Source: a bacterium (lineage in GTDB: Bacteria; Actinomycetota; Acidimicrobiia; Acidimicrobiales; Bin134). Taken from it: DNA of 5,790 bases. A program made the position numbers and the translations under genes. The notes under the pieces were generated by a model, which ran no database searches, was not told the DNA's origin, and worked only from the letters and a program-made list of their open reading frames with translations. The stretch spans positions 1-5,790 of the forward strand of contig JAPPKI010000118.1 of the NCBI GenBank assembly GCA_028820035.1. Reading direction: 5' to 3'. Shown piece by piece: positions 1 to 5,087 of this stretch (the first letter of the stretch is position 1; every line of letters begins with the position of its first letter).

Positions 1-246
1 GGCGGCGTCGTCGGTGCTCCCGCCCTGCACCGAGGCCAGCGCCACCCCCATGGCTCCGGCCGCGCCCAGTGCGGGCGCACCCCGGATGGCCAACTCGAAT
101 ATCAGCTCGCACAGCTGCTCGACGGTGTCCACGTCCACCAGCACCAGTTCCTCGGGCAGCCGCCGTTGGTCGATGAGCCGGATGTGGTCGCCCATCCACT
201 CGATGGTGGGCGGAATGGGAGAATCGGCCAGCACTGGCGACGGCAT
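1..246 (-). CDS. mtnA: S-methyl-5-thioribose-1-phosphate isomerase, N-terminal part (runs off the left edge)
   Basis: The enzyme converts 5-methylthioribose-1-phosphate to 5-methylthioribulose-1-phosphate in the cytosolic methionine salvage pathway; it belongs to the eIF-2B alpha-like isomerase family. Eighty-two codons are visible with no stop. Seen in the translation: a TIEW block at residues 14-17, LIDQRRLPEEL at 24-34, and IRGAPALGAAGAMGVALA at 54-71, which matches the family's RGAPAIG...YG.AL signature near the N-terminus. The catalytic Cys and Asp of the family lie further downstream and are outside the window. The ATG at 246 is the first ATG, but the only good purine tract, GGAG, ends just 2 nt before it; a GTG at codon 5 (234) is a possible alternative, 14 nt from that tract. 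It lies 17 bp after the ahcY stop on the same strand, so co-transcription and a shared role in recycling S-adenosylmethionine by-products are likely. Family assignment is strong; the exact start is less certain. Confidence 0.9.
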   Translation of the reverse strand, partial: MPSPVLADSPIPPTIEWMGDHIRLIDQRRLPEELVLVDVDTVEQLCELIFELAIRGAPALGAAGAMGVALASVQGGSTDDAA

Positions 247-263
247 CGCTCCAGTTTGCCTGT

Positions 264-1682
264 TCAGTACCGGTAGTGGTCGGCCTTGAACGGCCCGTCG
301 GTCGATACTCCCATGTAGTCGGCCTGAGAAGAAGTCAGCGTGGTGAGGCGGACCCCGAGAGCGTCGAGGTGCAGCCGGGCCACCATCTCGTCCAGCTCCT
401 TGGGCAGCGTGGTCACGTCGGTGCCGTAGGACTCCGCGTTGGCGTGCAGCTCCATCTGGGCCAGCACTTGGTTGGTGAAGCTGCACGACATCACGAAGCT
501 GGGATGGCCGGTGGCGTTGCCCAAGTTGAGCAAGCGCCCCTCCGACAAGATGATCACCGAATGGCCGTCGGGAAAGACGTACTCATCCACCTGGGGCTTG
601 ATGTTGATGCGCTGCACGTCGGACAGCGCGTTGAGCCCGGCCATGTCGATCTCATTGTCGAAGTGGCCGATGTTGCCCACCACCGCCTGGTGCTTCATCC
701 GCCCTAGGTGCTCGGCGCTGATCACGTCTTTGCAGCCGGTGGCGGTGATGAACAGGTCAGCGGTGGCTAGGACATCCTCAAGCCTCTGCACCTCGAAGCC
801 CTCCATGGCCGCCTGCAGCGCGCAGATGGGATCCACCTCGGTGACCACCACTCTGGCCCCCTGGCCCCGCAGTGATTGGGCGCAGCCCTTGCCCACGTCG
901 CCATAACCGCACACCACCGCCGTCTTGCCGTCGATCAGCGAGTGCCGGCAGCCGTAGAGGTTGTCGAACTTCTGCTTGGTCACCGAATTGTTGACGTCGA
1001 TTGCGGGGAAGCGCAGCGTGCCGTCGGCTTTCATCCGGTAGAGCCGGTGGACACCGGTGGTGGTCTCCTCTGATACGCCGCGGACGCCGCCAGCAATGGC
1101 GGTCCACATCCCAGGATCGTCGGCCAGCGTCCGGCCCAGCAGGCGGCGGATCTCGGCCAGATCCTCAGAATCGGCCTCATCGGGGTCGCCGGGGTTGCCG
1201 GCCGCCTCAGCGTCGGCCCCCATGTGCACCAGCAGGGTGGCGTCGCCGCCGTCATCCAATATGAGATTGGGCCCTCCGCCGTCAGGCCAGAGCAGCACCT
1301 TCTCGGTACACCACCAGTACTCCTCCAGGGTCTCGCCCTTCCAGGCGTAGACCGGAACCCCTTGAGGGTCATCCGGTGTGCCATCGACACCCACCGCCAC
1401 GGCGGCAGCGGCGGGATCCTGGGTAGAGAAGATGTTGCACGACGCCCAGCGCACCTCGGCACCCAGCGCGGTGAGGGTCTCGATCAGCACGGCGGTTTGC
1501 ACGGTCATGTGGAGCGAGCCGGTAATGCGGGCCCCGGCCAGGGGCTGGTGGTCGAAATGCTGGGCTCTCAGCGCCATCAGGCCGGGCATCTCGTGCTCGG
1601 CGAGACGGATCTCCTTGCGGCCGGACTCGGCTAAGGCCAGGTCGGCCACTTTGAAGTCATGGTCAACGGTCACTTCCACCAT
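264..1682 (-). CDS. ahcY: Adenosylhomocysteinase (S-adenosyl-L-homocysteine hydrolase)
   Basis: This cytosolic, NAD-dependent enzyme reversibly hydrolyses S-adenosylhomocysteine to adenosine and homocysteine, relieving product inhibition of methyltransferases. The 472-residue protein shows the family blocks in order: [12 protein letters not shown] (28-39), [16 protein letters not shown] (55-70), [12 protein letters not shown] (83-94), LDDGGD (142-147), [12 protein letters not shown] (204-215, Glu206 equivalent to the catalytic Glu), [13 protein letters not shown] (233-245, with Lys236 and Asp240), the NAD-binding GYGDVGKG (259-266), GHPSFVMS (392-399) and the C-terminal PFKADHYRY (464-472) whose Lys and Tyr reach the neighbouring subunit's NAD. 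A segment at about 150-195 corresponds to the extra insertion of the long bacterial form. Odd feature: between Gly252 and Lys253 about 11 residues are missing that the family normally has (human IKRATDVMIAG) just before the Rossmann fold; the frame is kept. The ATG is preceded by only a weak purine tract (AGAAAG) inside a direct repeat. It lies 52 bp downstream of the SIS isomerase gene and 17 bp upstream of mtnA. Confidence 0.97.
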   Translation of the reverse strand: MVEVTVDHDFKVADLALAESGRKEIRLAEHEMPGLMALRAQHFDHQPLAGARITGSLHMTVQTAVLIETLTALGAEVRWASCNIFSTQDPAAAAVAVGVDGTPDDPQGVPVYAWKGETLEEYWWCTEKVLLWPDGGGPNLILDDGGDATLLVHMGADAEAAGNPGDPDEADSEDLAEIRRLLGRTLADDPGMWTAIAGGVRGVSEETTTGVHRLYRMKADGTLRFPAIDVNNSVTKQKFDNLYGCRHSLIDGKTAVVCGYGDVGKGCAQSLRGQGARVVVTEVDPICALQAAMEGFEVQRLEDVLATADLFITATGCKDVISAEHLGRMKHQAVVGNIGHFDNEIDMAGLNALSDVQRINIKPQVDEYVFPDGHSVIILSEGRLLNLGNATGHPSFVMSCSFTNQVLAQMELHANAESYGTDVTTLPKELDEMVARLHLDALGVRLTTLTSSQADYMGVSTDGPFKADHYRY

Positions 1683-1711
1683 CGCTTTCTGATTGCGGCG
1701 CTTTCTGATTG
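1683..1711. repeat. 13-nt direct repeat abutting the ahcY start codon
   Basis: The plus-strand unit CGCTTTCTGATTG occurs exactly at 1683-1695 and again at 1699-1711, with a 3-nt spacer (CGG), giving a 16-nt period. On the coding (minus) strand the unit reads CAATCAGAAAGCG and the second copy ends directly before the ahcY ATG, so the duplication covers the ribosome-binding region. It fills over half of the 52-bp gap between the SIS isomerase and ahcY genes. It may be a replication-slippage duplication or a regulatory or translation-initiation element; the sequence alone cannot decide. Confidence 0.8.
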
Positions 1712-1734
1712 TGGGGATTCAGACAATGGGATCA

Positions 1735-2763
1735 TCAGGGGCGGCCCGCCAACACCTGCCGAGCAGTCATAATGGCCGGCACCGGCCCGGGATCGAGGCC
1801 CACCGCGGCGGCCATCTCCAGCGCGGTCATCGACCCTTGGTACATGAGATCGAAGATTTGGGCCACCGGGCCCTCTCCAGCCGCCTCCACGGTGTGCACG
1901 TCGCCCACCACTTCGTCCATCAGGTCGATCAGGATGTCGAAACCTCGCATCACCTCGGGGTGCTCGTGTTCGTGGCGCAGCACCACCATGCCGAACACCT
2001 GCCGGGTCAAGTCGCCGTGCTGGCCCCACCCGGCAATCTCGTTGTGGAGCAGATCGGGCACCCCGGCGCTGAACGCCGGCGCCTTGGCACTGGTATTGAT
2101 CATGTTCTTCCAGTGCCGGGCGGCCACCGAGCCCAGTCCGCCTCCGCCGTAGATCAGCGGCACGGTGCCAGCGAGATGGCGGGCCAGGGCCGCAGCCGGT
2201 GCCCGGGCTGTGTCCCTTCGACCGCGGATCTGATCCACTGCGTGGCGCACCCACTGGGAGGCGCCTGGGAACAGTCCCATCTTCTCGAGGATGATCATAG
2301 GGGCGACGGTGAGCACGCTGAGTCCGGCCCGGGGTGGATACAGCATCGGATCTACTTCCACCAGCGGAGCGGACCAGTCGGCGGCCATTTGGGCCAGTTC
2401 CCCTCCCCCTGTCACCGCCACCACACGCCCACCAGCCCCGGCGGCCTGGGCGGCGGCCTGAACGATCTCCGGGGTGTCGCCGCTGGCAGAAAGGGCGAAT
2501 ACCAGGGTCTGCTCGTCCACATACGAAGGGGGCTGGTAGCTCTTCACCACCACGATGGGCAGGGGCATGAACGGACCCGCGGTTACGGCCAACAGGTCGC
2601 CGGCGAACCCGCCCGGGCCCATGCCCAACACCAGCACGTTGGCAATTTCCGACCGGTCGGGCAGCCCCTCCAACTCCTTGCACCGGTCCAGCGCGTCCAG
2701 CATCTGCTCGGGCAACCGATTGACCGCCAGCCACATGCCCAGCGTGTCCACTCGCTCGCTCAC
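1735..2763 (-). CDS. SIS-domain sugar-phosphate isomerase, PGI/PMI-like (divergent)
   Basis: The 342-residue protein resembles the bifunctional phosphoglucose/phosphomannose isomerase family, which interconverts fructose-6-phosphate with glucose-6-phosphate and mannose-6-phosphate through two SIS domains. Seen: an N-terminal SIS core with VLVLGMGPGGFAGDLL (43-58), VFALSASGDTPEIV (88-101) and VVAVTGGGELAQMA (114-127), then PPRAGLSVL (143-151); and a second SIS half with LIYGGGGLGSVAARHWKNMI (203-222), NTSAKAPAF (223-231) and LLHNEIAGW (238-246), whose Glu242 fits the catalytic Glu. Odd: the family's GMGGS Ser appears as Gly51, and the C-terminal active-site Lys (VxxIxxLK) aligns with Arg335. 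A related protein sits next to manA in mycobacteria (Rv3256c, from memory), where its function is unsettled. The GTG start is the first possible one: an in-frame TAA lies two codons upstream, and GGAG stands 6 nt before it. It ends in tandem TGA TGA. Isomerase activity is inferred only. Confidence 0.85.
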   Translation of the reverse strand: MSERVDTLGMWLAVNRLPEQMLDALDRCKELEGLPDRSEIANVLVLGMGPGGFAGDLLAVTAGPFMPLPIVVVKSYQPPSYVDEQTLVFALSASGDTPEIVQAAAQAAGAGGRVVAVTGGGELAQMAADWSAPLVEVDPMLYPPRAGLSVLTVAPMIILEKMGLFPGASQWVRHAVDQIRGRRDTARAPAAALARHLAGTVPLIYGGGGLGSVAARHWKNMINTSAKAPAFSAGVPDLLHNEIAGWGQHGDLTRQVFGMVVLRHEHEHPEVMRGFDILIDLMDEVVGDVHTVEAAGEGPVAQIFDLMYQGSMTALEMAAAVGLDPGPVPAIMTARQVLAGRP

Positions 2764-2769
2764 CGCTTA

Positions 2770-2773
2770 CTCC
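2770..2773 (-). promoter_or_regulatory. Ribosome binding site of the SIS isomerase gene
   Basis: On the minus strand GGAG is followed by six bases (TAAGCG) and then the GTG at 2763. The TAA inside the spacer is in frame with the gene, so it excludes any earlier start and, with the ideal spacing, fixes the GTG as the start. Confidence 0.75.
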
Positions 2774-2789
2774 GATCCCCAGGAAGCTC

Positions 2790-3044
2790 TCACGGAGTGA
2801 AGGTGAAGGGAATGGACTCCGATTCCGCCCTGGCCATCAGCCGCTCGTGCTCGGAGTCGTCCACCGTCTCAGCCTCGTCGATCAGCATGTTGGGGATGTC
2901 GTCTTCCACCGCATAGCGGCGGCGCAGGCGGGGGTTGTACAGCGAGTCCTCATCGGGAAGGTACAGCAGCGGCCCCTTGTCGTCAGGACAGGCCAGAATC
3001 TCAAGCAGTCGGGGATCCAGCGCCATGGCCACAGTCTTACTCAA
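2790..3044 (-). CDS. Trm112-like (UPF0434/YcaR-type) small protein
   Basis: A small cytosolic protein of 84 residues (78 if it starts at the internal ATG, 3026). It carries the family's opening LDPRLLEILACP (9-20) and KGPL (23-26), followed by YNPRLRRRYAVEDDIPNMLIDEA (36-58), which corresponds to the family's Y.V.DGIPVLL.DEA block. In eukaryotes and archaea Trm112 proteins activate methyltransferases; the role of the bacterial relatives is mostly unknown. Only one cysteine (Cys19) is present, so the zinc knuckle seen in Cys-rich relatives is absent. TTG at 3044 is the first possible start after an in-frame TAG and has AGAGG 6 nt upstream; the ATG at 3026 has no clear ribosome binding site but gives a more typical family N-terminus. 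The acidic tail (about 53-76) is rich in Glu and Asp. It lies between manA (31 bp) and the SIS isomerase gene (26 bp), a position shared by related genes in actinobacteria, which hints at a link to sugar-phosphate metabolism without proving it. Confidence 0.85.
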   Translation of the reverse strand: MSKTVAMALDPRLLEILACPDDKGPLLYLPDEDSLYNPRLRRRYAVEDDIPNMLIDEAETVDDSEHERLMARAESESIPFTFTP

Positions 3045-3050
3045 CTGCTG

Positions 3051-3055
3051 CCTCT
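3051..3055 (-). promoter_or_regulatory. Ribosome binding site supporting a TTG start for the Trm112-like gene
   Basis: AGAGG on the minus strand is separated by CAGCAG (6 nt) from the TTG at 3044. An in-frame TAG overlaps its upstream edge. The spacing favours the TTG over the ATG at 3026, although protein-family N-termini favour the ATG. Confidence 0.55.
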
Positions 3056-3075
3056 AGTTGAAGCAGCCACCACGA

Positions 3076-4227
3076 TCATCCAGTTGCCGCCCGGAACAGC
3101 AGCCCGGTCCCGGCGACGTCATACTCGCCGGTCCCCGCCGGTACCCACACTGCTCCGCCGCCGGTGATCTCGTGACCCGCCACGTTCGCACGCCCCGATG
3201 TGCAGAGCACGATTTCCGGCCCCGCGGGAAGAAACTGCCGCGCCCCGTCCAACTCGACGCGGGCAAGCCCGAAGTCGGGTGCCGGCGCCTGGTAAGAGAA
3301 ACACGGACCGTCGGGGCTTTGCACGGGCACGTCGATGGGGCGGCAATCCACCACGTCGAGCACCGCGGGAACATCAACGTGTTTCACGGTGAGACCTCCC
3401 CTCAGTACGTTGTCGCTGTTGGCCATGATCTCCACCGCTACTCCGTGCAGGTACACGTGCAGGTTGCCTGCTTCCAGAAAGAGGGCCTGGCCGGGATTGA
3501 GGCGGACCAGGTTCAGCATCAGGGCCACCGCCACCCCGATGTCTCCGGGATGCCGCTCCCCGATCCGCACCGCCCACTGCCTCTCATCGGGAAACGGGCC
3601 GGGCTGAGCGCAAGCCGCCACCACCTGATGGGCGATGTCTGCGCTGGATTGTGGGGAGTGCTCTAGCAGGTTTCGAAGGGCTGGTTCGATCTCCCCTGCT
3701 TGCAAGCAGCCGGTTGCCGGGGCCAGAGCGGCAACCCCCAGCGAGTCGAATAGAGCGGCGGCGGAATCCGGCGACCGGAACCCGCACAGAGCGGTGAACG
3801 GCTCGAGCGCACAGATCAACTCCGGCTTGTGGTTGCGGTCGCGATATGAGCGGTGGTCGGCGTCGACGGGTATGCCCTGGTCTTCCTCTGAGTCGAACCC
3901 CGCTTGGGCCTGCTGGCGGGTGGGGTGGGTCTGGAGCGAGAGGGGCTGGTCTACGGCCAGGATCTTGAGCAGAAAGGGCAGCTCTCCCCCGAATGACCGG
4001 GCAGCGTCCGAGCCCAGCTCTGCCTCCGGGTCATGGGCGATCACCTCGTTGAGGGGCCGGTCCACACCGTCGCGCCGCAATATCGACGGCGCTCGAGGAT
4101 GGGCGCCCAACCACAGCTCTGCCTGGGTCTCGCCAGTGGCCGGAACGCCCATGATCCTGGGCAGTGCCTCCCGCGACCCCCACGCGTAGGGCTGGACTGC
4201 CCCAATCAGGACACCCGGCGTGCTCAC
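3076..4227 (-). CDS. manA: Mannose-6-phosphate isomerase, class I
   Basis: This zinc-dependent cytosolic enzyme interconverts fructose-6-phosphate and mannose-6-phosphate, supplying GDP-mannose synthesis or allowing mannose use. The 383-residue length fits the class I type. Seen: QPYAWGS (12-18) and AELWLGAHPRAPS (36-48) near the N-terminus; LPFLLKILAVDQPLSLQTHP (83-102) with zinc ligands Gln99 and His101; NHKPEL (132-137) with Glu136; GNLHVYLHGVAVEIMANSDN (254-273) with zinc ligand His257; and VLRGGLTVKHVDV (274-286) with Arg276 at the active site. A C-terminal cupin-like part ends at VAGTGLLFRAATG. The GTG start is the first possible one because an in-frame TAA stands three codons upstream; only a weak GAAG lies before it. 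All expected metal ligands are present, so it should be active and is the best candidate for the main phosphomannose isomerase, which bears on the role of the divergent SIS isomerase two genes downstream. It starts 25 bp after the membrane protease gene. Confidence 0.96.
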   Translation of the reverse strand: MSTPGVLIGAVQPYAWGSREALPRIMGVPATGETQAELWLGAHPRAPSILRRDGVDRPLNEVIAHDPEAELGSDAARSFGGELPFLLKILAVDQPLSLQTHPTRQQAQAGFDSEEDQGIPVDADHRSYRDRNHKPELICALEPFTALCGFRSPDSAAALFDSLGVAALAPATGCLQAGEIEPALRNLLEHSPQSSADIAHQVVAACAQPGPFPDERQWAVRIGERHPGDIGVAVALMLNLVRLNPGQALFLEAGNLHVYLHGVAVEIMANSDNVLRGGLTVKHVDVPAVLDVVDCRPIDVPVQSPDGPCFSYQAPAPDFGLARVELDGARQFLPAGPEIVLCTSGRANVAGHEITGGGAVWVPAGTGEYDVAGTGLLFRAATG

Positions 4228-4252
4228 GGCTTCAAGTTAGGCGAAATCGGGA

Positions 4253-5065
4253 TCAAGCCAGCCAGATCAGGTTGATCACCGCGATCAGATTGAAGCCGAC
4301 GTGGGCCCAGATGGCCGGCCCCAGTCGCTTGTACCGTTTCACCAGCAGGGCGGCGATGATTCCGAAGGCCATGAGCGCGGGGAACTGGAGGAGTTGGAGG
4401 TGTACCGCTCCGAACAGGGCCGAAGAGGCCAGCACGCCTAACACTGCCCCCCATTTGCGCTCAAACGCCCGCAGCACCAGACCGCGGAAGAAGAGCTCTT
4501 CGAAGATGGGCGCCCCCACCACCACTCCCAGCATCACCAGAGCGATGTCACTACCGGTGGCGGCGCGGTCGGTGATCTCGCGGGCGGCCTCGCTCACGTC
4601 AAAGTCGAAGAACTGCTGGAACGGCGCATAGATGAGCCAAACCACCGCGATCTGGGCGAACACACCCACTAGCAGCCCCACGGGCACATCGGATGCCTTC
4701 ATCGACAGGCCGAAATCGCGCCGTAGCCCGCTTCCTCTCAGCGTGCCGGCCACCAAGGTGGTCAGGGCGAATCCGCCCCACAGTCCGATCTGGCCCACCG
4801 GCAGGGTCCAAAGCGGCAGCGCCGGGTCGTTGCGCTCCTGGCTCATGGCGTCGCTCAACCCGTAGCGCCCCACGTACGACCCGGTGCCAGTGGTCCCCCC
4901 GGTATCCAGCCCAACCGCGGCCAGAACCACCAAGAAAACCACCACCGCGGCCACCCAGGAGACCACAACCCCGATGAACACATCGGGCAGACCCCACCGG
5001 ATCTCTCGCTCTTTGCTCAGCTTCGCGGCCTCCACCGGCCCGCAGCGTAATGGTGACTTTGTCAC
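4253..5065 (-). CDS. CPBP-family (CAAX-type, Abi) intramembrane glutamic protease
   Basis: A polytopic membrane protein of 270 residues. Hydrophobic segments lie at about 28-51, 88-107, 126-147, 172-187, 204-221, 226-242 and 249-268. The three family motifs are intact: EELFFRG at 189-195 (catalytic Glu189, Glu190, Arg194), FGAVH at 218-222 (His222), and HVGFN at 255-259 (His255, Asn259). Members of this family include Rce1-type CAAX proteases, bacteriocin-immunity proteins and regulators of anti-sigma-factor cleavage; the substrate here cannot be told. A short charged N-terminus (about 1-26) precedes the first membrane segment. The GTG at 5065 is supported by GAGGG 4 nt upstream; GTG codon 11 (5035) is a weaker alternative. 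It is the first gene of the putative minus-strand operon and is divergent from ftsH with only 22 bp between the start codons, so its promoter must lie largely within the ftsH 5' coding sequence; I see no convincing one. Confidence 0.92.
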   Translation of the reverse strand: MTKSPLRCGPVEAAKLSKEREIRWGLPDVFIGVVVSWVAAVVVFLVVLAAVGLDTGGTTGTGSYVGRYGLSDAMSQERNDPALPLWTLPVGQIGLWGGFALTTLVAGTLRGSGLRRDFGLSMKASDVPVGLLVGVFAQIAVVWLIYAPFQQFFDFDVSEAAREITDRAATGSDIALVMLGVVVGAPIFEELFFRGLVLRAFERKWGAVLGVLASSALFGAVHLQLLQFPALMAFGIIAALLVKRYKRLGPAIWAHVGFNLIAVINLIWLA

Positions 5066-5066
5066 C
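5052..5066. repeat. Perfect inverted repeat, candidate operator, at the divergent junction
   Basis: GGTGAC-TTT-GTCACC forms two perfect 6-bp arms around a 3-nt centre. It covers the GTG start of the protease gene on the minus strand and overlaps the proposed -35 hexamer of ftsH on the plus strand. As DNA it could be a binding site for a dimeric regulator, and as RNA a small hairpin at the protease start codon. The operator role is inferred; a 15-bp palindrome can also arise by chance. Confidence 0.5.
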
Positions 5067-5081
5067 GAGCCCTCGTAGAAT
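5053..5081 (+). promoter_or_regulatory. Probable vegetative-type promoter of ftsH (leaderless)
   Basis: A -10 hexamer TAGAAT (5076-5081, 5 of 6 to TATAAT) follows a -35-like GTGACT (5053-5058, 4 of 6 to TTGACA with the TGAC core) at a 17-bp spacer. Counting 7 nt from the last -10 base puts transcription start at 5088, the A of the ftsH ATG. The lack of a Shine-Dalgarno sequence before that ATG agrees with a leaderless mRNA, a common arrangement in actinobacteria. The start site is predicted, not measured. Confidence 0.6.
5070..5074 (-). promoter_or_regulatory. Ribosome binding site of the CPBP protease gene
   Basis: GAGGG on the minus strand lies 4 nt before the GTG at 5065. It supports that start, though the spacing is slightly short. 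It falls in the 22-bp divergent gap, next to the -10 element of the opposing ftsH promoter. Confidence 0.5.
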
Positions 5082-5087
5082 TGCGCG

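Larger units (their letters stand above)
1..5065 (-). other. Putative operon: CPBP protease - manA - Trm112-like - SIS isomerase - ahcY - mtnA
   Basis: Six same-strand genes are separated by 25, 31, 26, 52 and 17 bp. None of the gaps contains a GC-rich hairpin followed by a T-run on the coding strand, and none shows an obvious internal promoter. This supports one transcript starting near 5065 and continuing past the left edge. It combines hexose-6-phosphate isomerisation with S-adenosylmethionine by-product recycling. The grouping rests on spacing and strand only. Confidence 0.65.

Noticed and set aside
14..289. A 91-codon Ser/Thr-rich plus-strand frame at the left edge
   Set aside because: It is antisense to the mtnA N-terminus, which has clear family motifs on the minus strand; the Ser/Thr richness reflects the opposite-strand codon pattern.
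1683..1734. SAH riboswitch upstream of ahcY
   Set aside because: The 52-bp gap is too short for the known aptamer plus an expression platform, and it contains the direct repeat instead of the required paired stems.
1670..2734. A 354-codon minus-strand frame overlapping the SIS isomerase gene
   Set aside because: Its product is a Gly/Arg-rich frame-shifted shadow of the SIS gene with no hydrophobic core or known motif.
1693..2916. A 407-codon plus-strand open frame opposite the SIS isomerase and Trm112-like genes
   Set aside because: It is antisense to two recognisable genes, its translation is rich in His, Gly, Arg and Gln with no family motif, and long antisense frames are expected in GC-rich DNA.
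4228..4252. Terminator or promoter between the protease gene and manA
   Set aside because: The 25-bp gap shows no stem followed by a T-run and no convincing -10/-35 pair.
5059..5081. TTGTCA (5059-5064) as the -35 of the ftsH promoter
   Set aside because: It matches the consensus well but leaves only 11 bp to TAGAAT, too short for a sigma-70-type promoter; GTGACT at 5053 gives 17 bp.
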